A stretch of 64,000 nucleotides of DNA from Carettochelys insculpta (GCF_033958435.1 NC_134137.1:104790501-104854500); one strand, 5' to 3'. Shown: positions 31,956 through 42,564, counted from the stretch's first letter. Notes: generated from the sequence alone by a model not told the origin. Translations and numbers: made by a program.

Positions 31956-32510
31956 CAAAACAAAAAGCAGTCAAGTAGCACTTTAAAGACTAGCAAAATG
32001 GTTTATTAGGTGAGCTTTCGTGGGACAGACCCACTTCTTCAGACCATAGCCAGACCAGAACAGACTCAATATTTAAGGCACAGAGAACCAAAAACAGTAA
32101 GCAAGGAGGACAAATCAGAAAAAGATAATCAAGGTGAGCAAATCAGAGAGTGGAGGGGTGGGGGGGAAGGTCAAGAATTAGATAGAGCCAAGTATGCAGA
32201 CGAGCCCCTATAGTGACTCAGAAACTTCCCATCACGATTTAAACCATCTGTTAATGTGCCGAATTTGAATATAAAAGCCAGCTCGACTGTTTCCCTTTCC
32301 AAAACGATGTGATAATTCCTTTTCAGTAACACACATACCTTTAGGTCACTGACAGAATGCCCCATTCCATTAAAATGTTGACTAACTGGTTTGTGGATCT
32401 GGAGTGTTTTGATGTCTGTTTTGTGCCCATTGACCCTTTGTCTAAGGGAGTTAGAAGTCTGTCCAATACCCGAAGTATCTGGGCATTGTTGGAAAACAAT
32501 AGGGAAAAAC
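31956..32510 (-). mobile_element. Penelope-like element, longest copy, with endonuclease remnant
   Basis: On the minus strand this covers the C-terminal GIY-YIG endonuclease coding region (about 32,166-32,505), about 120 bp of spacer, a hammerhead-like core at 32016-32042 and the 3' tail 'ttgctagtctttaaagtgct'. The core reads CTGAAGA rather than CTGATGA, with the GTGGG/CCCAC stem and GAAA intact. The reverse-transcriptase part is absent, so the copy is 5'-truncated. Confidence 0.8.
32166..32505 (-). pseudogene. PLE GIY-YIG endonuclease domain, C-terminal fragment
   Basis: One frame reads CPDTSGIGQTSNSLRQRVNG, then HKTDIKTLQIHKPVSQHF, NGMGHSVSDLKVCVLL, and EFIFKFGTL-like AFIFKFGTLTDGLN before a stop at the 'LSNS' end. 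The IGQTSNSLRQR..H pattern is the central part of a GIY-YIG nuclease, and 'HS..D..V' plus 'KFGTL..GLN' is the usual PLE C-terminus. The enzyme nicks target DNA for PLE insertion. The N-terminal GIY half and the reverse transcriptase are missing; the remaining frame has no stop. Confidence 0.75.
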
Positions 32511-33255
32511 TGTTTGTATTCACCTTATTTTCCTTTTTTTCTCCACTTTTTTATTGAAGAAAATAAGCACAATTTAATCGAGTATGATTTCAGTGCAGTT
32601 TTATAAGTAAAAAGACCTGAATATAAAATTTAAACTGTATTACATTTTAACTCTGACAATATTATAGTCACCTATAAATAATCCCAGAAGATAGCGTGCA
32701 TTGGTAACAAACTCACTCTTTTACTGGCCAGGTCCCAGATTAATGCTGTTATTGTTAAATGTTAATTTATTTGAAAACACTTAAAGTAAGGTGATCAAAA
32801 AATTTTCAGAACTCATTTTGTTGAAAAATGTTAATTTGTGAAATTTTAACTGTTCATGAAGTAGGGTTAAGTTCAACAAATTTCCTGACTTGGAAAAAAA
32901 TTCAAGAAAAATGTTTAGAAAACAAAACTTTCAAAATGAAAAATTCTGCATTGTTGTTGCTGCTTCATGACTTTGATTCAAAATGTAAGCTAGTTAGACT
33001 GAAAAGGGTAAAAGCACCTAATTTCAGTTAACAGCTATTTGCAAGATTTTGATTATTTTTTGCTGTTGTTCTTATTTGAGAACAGAAAAAAATTTAAACT
33101 ATCAAAAATAGTTTCTAATGCAAAAACTGTTGTCTGCCCAGCTCTTGCTTAAAATCAATCTACCCAAAGGTCTGAGTGAACCTTTGCAAATTGTATGAAC
33201 TGGGCTAATGTTTAGAACCTAAACTTCGCTGAATACCCTTCACCTTCAGACTCAG
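32511..33255. other. Non-coding AT-rich gap
   Basis: No repeat or gene recognised. Confidence 0.4.
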
Positions 33256-33900
33256 GGTATGTATACACTAGGAGATTAGGTTGAATCTGTTACGTGGATT
33301 TTTTAGCACCCAATTTTGTAAAGTCAAGGGTGTGTGTTGACCCTGGTGCATGAAGATAATGGAGTGTGTCCCCACTAGGTTTGGCGCTTTGGCTTTGCCA
33401 GAAATGCACTGTGAGTATTTATCCTGTAGTTCCAGCTGCCCCCTTGTATTGTGAATTAAGCTTTCAGTATCTGAAGAGACAAAAAATTAGTTCTGGGCAA
33501 ATAAATATATGGAGATATACATATCTCATAGAAATGGAAGAAACTTTGAGTGGTCATATGAGTTCTGTCATCTGCCCCCTCAGCAGGACCAGGTACCCTC
33601 TTAGTCTCCCATAGTACATTTATCTCCTCTATCCCTTTGGAAAGCAATGGCAAAAAGTGTTTCTGTGCTCTTTTTAAACTGGCTAGCTGAGAAGATGTCT
33701 TTGCAAGCTTTAAATTCTTGTGGCAAGTCTTATGAGCATTATGCATTGTGCTGTAGTATGTTCAGAGCCTTAGAAACTTTCATAGTGATGAAGACTGAGG
33801 AGGACACAGACATACACAAATGTAAAAGAAACATTCCCCTCGTGGTGTCAGCCTGCTCTATGCTCCATAACTTATGTGAGAGTAAGGGTTAAAATTTCAC
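33256..33900 (+). mobile_element. Harbinger remnant: left terminus and transposase C-terminal scrap
   Basis: The left part starts 'gggtatgtatacactaggag' and carries 'ggagtgtgtccccactag', a terminus typical of a Harbinger MITE family in turtles and crocodilians. The plus-strand frame 33647-33892 ends NIPLVVSACSMLHNLCESKG, which matches the C-terminal 'NIP.VV.AC..LHN..E.KG' signature of Harbinger transposases. The catalytic centre is missing and the middle is scrambled. Whether the two parts belong to one insertion is inferred from proximity. Confidence 0.6.
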
Positions 33901-33944
33901 GTCAGTCTCCTTCTCCTAGGAGCACAGGGACATGGATGTTTAGA

Positions 33945-34335
33945 GTTGGGGTTATATTTTACAATGTGTATTACCTTGCGTTTATCAATCTTGAATTTCA
34001 TCTGCCATTTTTCTGCCCAGTCACCCACTTTTGTGAAATCCTTTTGTAGCTGTTCGCAAGCTTCTTGGGACTTAACTACCTTGAGCAGTTTTGTATTGTC
34101 TTCAAATGTTGCCTCCTCACTGTTTACTCCTTTTTTCCAGATCCTTTAATATGTTGAATAGGATGATTCCCATTACAAATCCTTGGGGAAAGAGGGCAGG
34201 GGGGACACAACTATTTAACTCCCTATTTACCATTCCAGAACCTGACCATTTATTCCTGTTCTTTTTCCTATTTTTCAGCCTGTTCCTAATCCAGAAGAGG
34301 CTCTTCCCTCTTACCCCATGACGCAATTTTATAGT
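33945..34335 (-). mobile_element. CR1-type LINE fragment (minus)
   Basis: Shows 'tgaatttcatctgccattt', 'ctgcccagtcacccactttt', 'agcagttttgtattgtcttc', 'ttgaataggatgattcccat' and 'gaccatttattcctgttc', a LINE-derived repeat frequent in turtle-type genomes. Open frames are decayed. Confidence 0.6.
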
Positions 34336-34629
34336 ACATTGTCAGAGAATATTTGTGACCACTGTTGTATCATAGCTGCAAAATATACAGGAATAGCAGA
34401 GTATGTTATATTGTTGGGGGGCAGGTACTATAAGTGACAGAAAGCAAAGTAAAATATTAAATGCATCAAATTGTTCCAAGTTTGAACAGTAAGAATATAG
34501 CAATAGGTTTATATTTCTGACCACTTGAGCATGATGGAATTAGTGACTCTGAAATACTTAAGGTGATTAGAGAGGCTACAAAAACCAGAAAACCCAATAA
34601 TAATCGGGAATATCAGCTCTCACCATAAT

Positions 34630-34990
34630 GACAGGGTACACGTCACCTCAGGAAAGGGTGCAGAGATAAAATGTACTGGGCACCATTAATGATAAGTTCT
34701 TGGACAGTCCTGGAATCCACATCTGAAGAGGCAATTCTTAATTTATTCCTAAGTGAAGAACAGGATCTGGTCCAAGAAATGAATATAATTGAACTGTGCA
34801 GTAATAGTGACCATAATGTTATTAAATTTAAAATCCTTGTGAGAAAGAATACACCAAAGAAAACCACCTCAGTAGCATTCAACTTTAAAAAAGGGAATTG
34901 GAAAAAAGTGAGGAAGCTAGTTCAACTGAATTCAAAAGAACACTCACAAGCATGAAATGCCTGTAAGCTGCAGGGAAGTAATTTAAGGCC
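34630..34990 (+). mobile_element. Old CR1/L3 LINE: endonuclease C-terminal region
   Basis: The plus-strand frame 34671-34955 reads EEDLVQEMN-like sequence, then LCSNSDHNVIKFKILV, the SDH motif that closes the apurinic-type endonuclease of CR1-clade LINEs, then AFNFKKGNWKKVRKLV. The LINE seems to resume at about 36.6 kb after an insertion of about 1.6 kb. The start and catalytic N-terminal half are not visible. Confidence 0.6.
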
Positions 34991-35425
34991 ACCATAAGTA
35001 AAGCTGTCCCCTCCATTGCACTGTTGAGGCAGCTGTTCCAGACCCCATGTTTTGGAGGGCCTGTGGGGTTACTGGTGTGCCTGCACTGGCAGTAGGGATG
35101 GACTGCTGCCCCGGAACTCAACAGGGGCAGGAAGTGAAGCAACCCAGCCCCAGCCTGGTCTGCTACTCCAAGTGATATGGCTGGGAAACAGGGGACCAGA
35201 GCAGACCATGAACAAATCTTTCCATTTCCTGCTGCTACAGTGAGTGCAAGAGAGGTTTGACACTTGCTGCTGGCCCTAGAAGCTCTGCTTATCCCCTGGG
35301 CCATGTCATTTGGGGCTTGGGGGAGGAGGAAAGTGGGGGCAGATGTAGCATGGTAGGTGCTGAGAACCCTCTGTCATGTGACTGGACTTTTATGTCGGGT
35401 ATGGAAGACATTTTACGTGTCCATT
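34991..35425. other. Unclassified insert between LINE parts
   Basis: GC-richer sequence with no family recognised. It separates the two LINE portions together with the PLE and the LTR-like segment that follow. Confidence 0.35.
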
Positions 35426-35521
35426 AAAACAAAAAAGCAGTCCAGTGGCACTTTAAAGACTAACAAAATAATTTATTAGGTGATGAGCTTTCATGGGACA
35501 GACCCACTTCTTCAGATCATC
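35426..35521 (-). mobile_element. Penelope-like element 3' end, short copy
   Basis: Minus-strand core at 35489-35515: CTGAAGA, GTGGG/CCCAC stem, then GAAA preceded by a C-to-T change (CCCATGAAA). The tail 'ttgttagtctttaaagtgcc' follows. Same subfamily as the 32.0-kb copy, including the CTGAAGA variant. Only about 95 bp remains. Confidence 0.75.
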
Positions 35522-35559
35522 ATGTGTCCATTGTATCTGTTGGCCCCAAACAGTGTGCA

Positions 35560-36580
35560 GGGAGGGGCTGTGTGAGGTATCTAATGAAAGCTGAGGATGC
35601 CCTGAATCTGTGTCTGCTATTTTTGTGTCTGTATAATGTTTGTAGGTAGAGTTTTAGGTTTTAGCTCTGTAGTTGTACTAGCAATGTTTTAGTGTAAGAT
35701 ACGCAGTGGAAGGCCAGGGTATTTGACTGAGACAAAGAAACAGATTCCCTGACATCAATACACATCTCAAGAATTTGGGACTGTCTCCTGGGACTCATCC
35801 AAAGGCAGTTTGCCACAACAACCCACCTGAGTCAGGTGATCTAGTTAAAAAGACTCTCCAGTGCCTGATGGAAAAGAAGAAAGGGCTTTTCCCTTCCACA
35901 GGAGAAAACTATAAAAGGGGCCTACCATCGTCCATCTTGGTGGGAGTCTTTTTCTTTGTTTCTGTCTTTTGTCCTGTTCCAAGGATCCACGTTCCAGCAT
36001 GCTGACTCCAGCTGGCCAGGTCTACAATTCTCCAGTAACTAAGACTATGTAACCTGGAATCATATCCCTTATGGGGTGGACTTTCAGAGACTTTCAAGAA
36101 GCATAGCACATCAGTGGCCTGCATCAATAGCTGTAACTGATGTATGTACAATATCACTTTAACAATTTTTCTCTATCCCTGTTCTTTCTTTTTTGGTTAA
36201 TAAACCTTTAGATGTTTAGATGTGAGGGATTTGGCAAGCATGGCAATTTGGGTAAGATACAAGTATATATTAACTGGGGACTGTGACTAGACCCTTTGGG
36301 GCCCAGGAGAATCTGTGTGGTGTTGGTGAAATAGGTTTAATAACCACTCACTTTAGTTGGGAATTGTTGGTCTGGGCTGGTTTAGCAGCTGGTAAGTCTG
36401 TGGATTTGTTTGTGTGGCTTCTGGCTGGCCAATGGGGCTGGCTGAGGTACTTTTGTGGCTGGCTTGATTTGCCTTAGCGAGAAGAAAATCCCAGCCTGGG
36501 GCTCTAAGTGGCCTGGTGTTAAACAAAGATTCCCTGGTTTGATTTTCTTAGCTGTGCCCAGAAATCCCATCACATCACAC
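35560..36580 (+). mobile_element. LTR-like segment of an endogenous retroelement, tentative
   Basis: Has a promoter-like TATAAAA (35910-35916), 289 bp later an AATAAA (36199-36204), and no coding region. That spacing suits U3-R-U5 of a retroviral-type LTR, and the segment interrupts an old LINE. I could not find TG...CA ends, a target duplication, a primer-binding site or gag/pol sequence. It could be a solo LTR or another repeat class. Confidence 0.35.
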
Positions 36581-36599
36581 CCTCCAGTTAGAGAGGAAG

Positions 36600-37028
36600 T
36601 CTGTGCCTATGATAAGTGAGGTCACTGGAGAAATGAGGTACTAAAGCACCACATAACGAAGACAAGGCTAATGTGGAAAAGCTATATTAATTCTTCGCAT
36701 TAGTCTTTACTGCAGGGCCAGTGAGGGAAATTCCTACCCCTGAGCCATTTGTGTCAGATGACAAATACGAGGAACTGTTCCAAACTGAGATGTTATTAAG
36801 GTAGGTCTTGGAACAAACAGTAATAAATCACCAAGAGCACATGGTATTCACCAGAGTTCTGAAGAAATTCAGATATGAAAATGCTAAACCACTAACTCTC
36901 TGAAGCAATCTGTCACTTAAATCAGCTTCTGTGCCAGATGACTGGAGGATAGCTAATGTAACACCAGGTTTTAAAAAAGGGATCCAGAGGTAAGCCTGTC
37001 AAATACAGGTTGGCAAGCCTAATATCAG
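36600..37028 (+). mobile_element. Old CR1/L3 LINE, continuation
   Basis: Contains 'gactggaggatagctaatgt', then 'aacaccaggttttaaaaaag' and 'ggatccagag', corresponding to the WRIANV.P.FKKG motif at the start of the LINE reverse transcriptase. Continues the fragment at 34.6 kb and is cut by the TA-flanked element at 37,031. Frames are broken. Confidence 0.6.
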
Positions 37029-37030
37029 TA

Positions 37031-37357
37031 CAGGCTGAACCTCTCTAGTCTGGCATTCTCTCACCTGGAAACATTTGTAATCTGGCATGATCTTAGTTAG
37101 CCAGATGATCACTTATCATGGATGTGGCCAAGTGCCCTGCAGTCCTATAAAATTTGTTTATAGCCACCAGTCCTGGCTGTTGGTGTTCCGTGCTGTTCTT
37201 TAGCTGTAACTTATCCCTAAATATCTTCTCAGAACTCAGTAAGCAGTGGAAGTATTGGTAATGCTACTAGACAATATTGACCTCCCATTATCCAGCAAAT
37301 TCTTTCATTCAGACCCAGTCAGGTCTCAAGGGTGCTGGACTAGAGAGGTTCAATCTG
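37031..37357. mobile_element. Mariner/Tigger-like MITE with TA duplication
   Basis: Terminal repeats CAGGCTGAACCTCTCTAGTC (left) and CAGATTGAACCTCTCTAGTC (right, complement) differ at only two positions. TA lies on both sides (37029-37030, 37358-37359), the target duplication of the Tc1/mariner superfamily. 327 bp, no transposase. It inserted into the old LINE. Confidence 0.8.
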
Positions 37358-37359
37358 TA

Positions 37360-37810
37360 TTTGTGTTCATGCAAAATGTACTTAGATCCTGAAAAATACT
37401 TCACTGAGAACGTATTCTTACTGAGTTAACTGCTGTCTGTGCTGTCTGGCTGGGTTGTCTCCTTTAAGAATGATTGAGTGCTTTGTTTCTGCTTTATGTT
37501 TTGCACAAGAGGTGAAGCAACAGTGGGGAGACGCTCCAAGGACATTTTTATGGATGATCTCCAGAGCTCTAAGGCCATTTCTGTTTGTGAACCTTAATAA
37601 TGAATTACATTTAAGAATATTCAGTTCTTTAAACTGGTTGTCATATATCATGTCAATTATGCAAAAATACTAGTTTTGCAATTTTTGTTCTTGAAATCCC
37701 CATTCACCTTTCACATCCCAGGACAAATTCTGCATTTGTCTTGACATCAATGTTGACTTGACATCAATGGAGATGCACAAGATGTGAGTCAGGGCAGAAT
37801 ATAACTGCCT
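37360..37810. other. Non-coding gap
   Basis: No gene or repeat family recognised. May contain decayed LINE sequence. Confidence 0.35.
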
Positions 37811-38226
37811 GGCTATGTCTACACTAGCAAGTTCCTTTCAATAAAATGGGCCTTTTGTGGAACTACCTGTGGAATATCTATACACAAAATGCATTATTTT
37901 GATCTGAAATCAAAAGAACACAGCAGTTTGTCTGGTGGCCCTCTTCCTCTCCCTGATGAGGGAGAATGCCTTTGTCTGAAAGATTCTTTCAGAAAAAAAA
38001 AAAGAAAAGTGTGCAGACACCATTGGGACCCTTTTCTCAAAGGAACAGTCCTCCTGGCACCAGATTTTTTGACCCCCCGCCAATTCTGTAAAAAGAGCAA
38101 AGGCTGTGTGGACACTCTCTACCGAAAGAGCAGATTGATTTTTGGACCTGCTTTTTTGTCTGTGGACACGCTCTTTCAGAAGAAGTGTTTTCAGAAGAGA
38201 TCTTCTGGAAGAACTTCTTTTCCTAT
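37811..38226. mobile_element. Harbinger-type MITE adjoining the autonomous-type element
   Basis: Starts 'ggctatgtctacactagcaa' plus 'gttcctttc' and contains 'gaaagagcag' and 'tctttcagaag' motifs related to the TTTCGAAAG motifs of the neighbouring larger element. The right end merges into it near 38,226, so the boundary is approximate. Non-coding. Confidence 0.5.
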
Positions 38227-38632
38227 GGTTGCATGTATACTAGCAAGTTCTTTCAAAATAGTTTTCGAAAGGAGGGCCCTTTTCGAAAGCTCCTAGGAGC
38301 ATCTACACACAAAAAGCATTCTTTTAAACATAATTTTGAAAGAACACAGCACTCATTTCATAATCACTCTTCCCTTCTGGTGTCAGGAAGAGCCCTGTCT
38401 TTCAAAATCCTCTTCCGAAAGAAGGCATGTGTAGACGCTCCACAGGGTGTTCCTTCAAAAGAGCAGTTCTCCATGGTGCCCGCCAGCTGGCGTGCGGAGA
38501 TGCCCCTGCCAGCACAAGTGAGGCTCTATGGATGGTTCAGCTGGCCTCGTTTAAAGAGGCAGAGACTCAGAAGCCCTGTGGCAGGAAGCTGAGAGGGTGC
38601 TGTGTGCAGGAACCCCATGAGCCTTCAGCAGC

Positions 38633-39860
38633 ATGCCCACTCAGAGAGGCCAGAGTCCAGTGAGGCACCCCACCAGCCCCGTGGCCAGTTCCCAGGACCC
38701 CTGTGCCCCCTGGGGCCCCCTCCGACCACCAGAGGGATCCTTGGAGGGCAGCCAGGGGCCAAGGAAGAGGGTCCCCTCCTGGATTAAGGGAGAGATAAAA
38801 GACTTGCTGGAACTGTGGGGGGACAAGGACGTGCTCCTCCACACCAGTGGCAGCACCAGAATTCTGCGGCCCTCGTCTGGCTGTCGGCAGCACCGAGGAC
38901 CCAAGGGCACCCCCACTGCACAGCCGACCAGGTGAAGTTGAAGGTGAAAGAACTGCAGCAGGCATACACCTGGGCCCAGGACATGGCCAGCCACTCAGAG
39001 GGTAGCAGCCACCAGCTGCCCCCCACAGCAAAGCCCTCAATTGGCTCCTGGGGCTGAAGTATGCAGCCGAGCTGGAGGCTGTGCTGGACATAGCGGCAGC
39101 TGAGGTGAAGCCCCAGGTGGCACCCGATGGCCAGCCGGGAGCCACAGTCAGGAGCCAGGACTAGTAGCAGGAGACGTCCTTGGATGAGGAGGGGGCCCTG
39201 GTGATTGCGATCCTGTCTGGATCCTCAAGCCAGGACCCCTCCTCCCAGGCCCTCCCCAAAGTCCTCAAGGATCCTCAGGTAGGTAACTGATGAATTGGAC
39301 ACCCCAGGACTGGGCGGGGCCACCCAGTACAGCCGGCAGCAGGCCAGCCACATGACCACCAGCTCCATCTCGAAGCATCCCAGTTGGCCACAGCCACCCA
39401 GGCACAGCACTCAGCACCCCCTGCTGCAGACAGAATCACAACCCACAAGACCAGGGAGAAGGACTGAGAGGGGGTGCAGACCTCATCTGGCATGTGACCG
39501 ACCTGTGCGGGGACTCCCGAGTGCCCAAGATCCCCCAAGGCCCACAGGCCATCTGATGGGGAGCTGGTCACAGGGGATGCGGGGGGCAGCCCCTGGGGCC
39601 AGATGATGGGGCTAATGGGTCACGTCCTCTCCCTTTCTGTCTCCATAGCACCACTGTCCGAGGGCTAAGCGAGCCCTGTCCAGGGCCAGGGGAGCCCACC
39701 CCCTGAGTGGTGAGAGGACCAGGCCATCACAACCCCCATCTCCTGTGCAGGCCCATGCCCGGAGGCCAGGCCACCACTGTCACAAGGAAGAGGAGGAGGA
39801 GGCCACCTTACAGACCATGGCTATCTGGGAGCAGACTGTTGTGCTCCAGTGGTGGCCGGA
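38633..39860 (+). pseudogene. Harbinger Myb/SANT-like accessory gene, broken
   Basis: The first frame (from 38633) reads KRVPSWIKGEIKDLLELWGDK then DVLLH, the first helix of a Myb/SANT-like (trihelix type) domain. A frameshift near 38,880 moves the third helix, TADQVKLKVKELQQAYTWA, to another frame. An acidic DEEGALVIAILSGSSSQ stretch precedes a donor-like 'caggtaggtaac' (about 39,277), and an acceptor-like 'tctccatag' lies near 39,650. A further basic/acidic segment (EEEEATLQTMAIWEQ) follows. Such proteins bind the element's subterminal DNA and carry the transposase into the nucleus. It converges on the transposase at 40.5-41.7 kb. Confidence 0.75.
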
Positions 39861-40449
39861 GCTGAAGGAGGCAGACATGGGGTGGTGGCGGGAGGCCTCG
39901 GGGGGAGGTCGCCAGGGCCCTCTGAACCCTCACCTGGGCCATCGTCCAGTGCCCATTCCCACCACCCACCATCCCCCCGCTACCTCCCCTGCCAACCCCT
40001 CCTGCTATCTCCCCCACCACCACCCCCAAGCTTGCTGCCCTGCTCCTGCCCAACATCCCTCCCGCTGCCCTGATGGAACTGGTGCAGCTGCTCACCACCA
40101 GGGCAGGCCATGCCAGGTCAGCTCCCCACACCTCTCTGGCTCCTGCCACTGAGCTTGTGGCCGCAGCTCCCCCACCGTGCCCCTACCTCCCTGTGGTCCC
40201 GGCCCTGTCGCAGCCCCACCAGGAACCCCAGGCCCAGGGCTCCCACAGCCATCATGGGTCATGGCCCCCCCACCCCTGTGGAAGACTGAGACACCCCACA
40301 ATGCCCTCCCACCTCTAGGTTCAGGTGCCCCCACACCCTCCCACTACACTGTATATAGTTCCTCCCATTCACCCCTGTATAATCCCACCCCCCAATTTAT
40401 GTTCTTGCTGAAAGATGGTTCATTTTGAGAGTTAACATGTTTACAAATA

Positions 40450-41740
40450 CCCCCATGTCCCATGTGGTAGCCCACTCCTGCATGAATTGCTCACGCTTGC
40501 ACTCGCCCACCACCACGGGCGCATTCTGGATGCTGACCTCCAGCCCCATGAGGAGGCACTGAAAGTGTCCCTTGAAGCTCCACCATGCCCCGGGCCTGAT
40601 TCAGGCACTCACTGAACTGCACCTGGGGGGGGGGTCAGTTTGTCCTGTGTAGGGTTGCATGAGCCACGGGTGCAAGGGGTAAGTGGCATGGCCACAATGC
40701 AGGGGGCATGGTGATGTCCACAACAGTCCCCTCCTGCATTCTGTGGCCCAGAAAGGAATTGTGAAAAATCTGGCCATCATGGGCTCACCTGAACCATCCC
40801 ACACAGACATCCATGAACTGGCCTTGGGCATACACAAAGGCCTGGAGGATCAAGGAGTGGTACCCCTTTCTATTGATATATTGCCCTGCACAGTGGTCCA
40901 GGGCCCAGATGGGGATATAGCTCCCATCTAGGGCCCCAAAGCAGATGGGGAAGCCCAGGCCAACAAATCCCTCCATGGTGGAGTCAAGGTCCCTGACTTA
41001 GATGACCTTCTGCAGGAGGATGGCACTGATGGCTTGAATGACCTGCATGGAATGGACAGCGTGTGTGTGTTGGGGCCCCAGAGCCCCCTATCCATGGCTC
41101 CCGCCCCTCATGCCTCTCCCCCACCCCTCCATGGCTCCATTCCTGGTCCCTTCCCTGACCCTTCCAGGGCCCCTCCCCTGTCCTCTGTCCCTTCCAGTGC
41201 CCCACCCCCTCTCCCCAATGGTTCCCCTTGCCTGGGAGCCCCCAGACCCCCCTGGGGTGGGAGTGTGACCCGAGCATCACTTACCTCCAGGAGGATGGCC
41301 CTGATGGTGGACTTGCCCACCCCAAACTGGTGGCCAACTGAGCAGTGGCTGTACGGGGTGGCCAGTTTCCATAAAGTGATAGTTACTCTTTTATCCAGGG
41401 GGAGCATGGGCCGCATCCACATGTGCTGGTGCTGAAGGGCGGAGCCAGCCAGTGGCACAGCTCCAGGAATGTCTCCTTCCTCAGCTGGAGGTTCTGGAGC
41501 CATCGCTCATTGTCCCACTCAAGCATCACCACCCGGTCCCACTACTCGCTGCTGGTGGGGTAGCGCCACAAGCGCCGGGTGGCATGGGGGGATGGGGCAC
41601 GGATAATGCTCCGTGGAGGACACCTGCAGAACCGGGGCAGGGGGCATCAGCGGCCACAGGAGGTAGAGGACTGTGGTGACAATCGTGGCCAGTAGTTTGA
41701 CCTGGTCATCAGTGGCATCCCTATCAGGGAGCTGGAGTTG
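40450..41740 (-). pseudogene. Harbinger transposase gene with one intron, broken
   Basis: Minus-strand exon 1 includes RVTITLWKLATPYSHCSVG then HQFGVGKSTIRAILLE (helix-turn-helix region). A 242-bp intron (41043-41284) has a consensus donor GAG|GTAAGT and acceptor CCATGCAG|GT. Exon 2 resumes VIQAISAILLQKVI, with an in-frame TAA at 40998-41000, then MEGFVGLGFPICFGALDGSYI (first catalytic Asp in GALDG) and QYINRKGYHSLILQAF. A frameshift follows. The second catalytic Asp region reads GHATYPLHPWLMQPYTG, where GDAAYPL is expected, so that Asp is lost. The expected E-containing motif is not found. Clearly inactive. Confidence 0.8.
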
Positions 41741-42119
41741 ATCCTTGGAGTCTGAGGGGGTCCTGGCTTAGCTCTGGGCACAGGGTCAGAAGTGCTGCGT
41801 CTTGCAGAGCAGTCCTTGGTGTGTGCAGGGCAGGGGCGTTTGGAAGCAGCCCTTTAAGGGAGCAGCTGGCTGCAGGGCCCAGAAAGGCTTGTCTGCCATG
41901 CAACCCCATCTGCGGCATTTCCTGGCTCGTTCTTTCGAATGCGGTCCCATGGCTGTGTGGATGCTCCCTTTCAAAAGAGTGCCTCAGTCTTTTGAAAGGA
42001 CAGATTGGAAGGTCAATCTGGCTTTTGGTGTATGCACGCCCTTTGACACCTAATCTTTCGATAGGTGCCTTCAGGAAGATCGCCTTTTGACAACACTCTG
42101 GAGTGTGGATGCAGACTAC

Positions 42120-42561
42120 AGCTGTGTCTACATGTGCCCCCTCCTATTGGAGGGGGCACATTAATGAGGCAGTTCAGAAGATGATAATGAGATGCTGCAG
42201 GAATATGCGGTGCCTCATTAGCATAATGGCGGCCACGTGTGATTCGAAAGTGCTGCTTTCAGAATGCACACTGCCCATGTAGATGGGGGCCTTTCAAAAG
42301 GACCGCCCCCCCCCGGACTTTGAAAGCCCTTTCTTCCCAAAGCCAAGTAGAAAGAAGGGACTTTCAAAATCAGGGGGTTCTTTTTAAAGTCCTCCAGCTA
42401 GACGGGTAGTGTGTGTTCCGAAAGAGGCACTTTCGAATCACGCACGGCCTCTATTATGCTAATGAGGAGCTGCATATTCATGGTAGCACCTCATTCGCAT
42501 CTGCCAAAATCCCTCATTACCATGCCCCTTCCAAAAGAAGGGGGCTAGTGTGTATGTGGCC
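42120..42561. mobile_element. Harbinger-type MITE, 'gccccctcc' family
   Basis: The left end 'agctgtgtctacatgtgccc' pairs with the complement of the right end, 'ggccacatacacactagccc'. The interior is a near-palindrome: 'gcctcattagcataatggcg' against 'attatgctaatgaggagctg', and 'tttgaaag/ctttcaaa' motifs. TTA follows the right end (42562-42564); CTA precedes the left. It abuts the large Harbinger element. Confidence 0.65.
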
Positions 42562-42564
42562 TTA

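Larger units (their letters stand above)
38227..42115. mobile_element. Nearly complete PIF/Harbinger element, inactive
   Basis: The left end 'gcatgtatactagcaagttc' and the complement of the right end 'tgcatccacactccagagtg' are degenerate inverted termini with TTTCAAAA/TTTCGAAAG subterminal motifs. It contains the two-gene set expected of Harbinger elements: a Myb/SANT-like accessory gene (plus, left) and a transposase (minus, right), facing each other. Harbinger mobilisation needs both proteins. Both genes carry stops or frameshifts. Its length, about 3.9 kb, is reasonable for an autonomous member. The exact termini and the duplication were not resolved. Confidence 0.7.
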
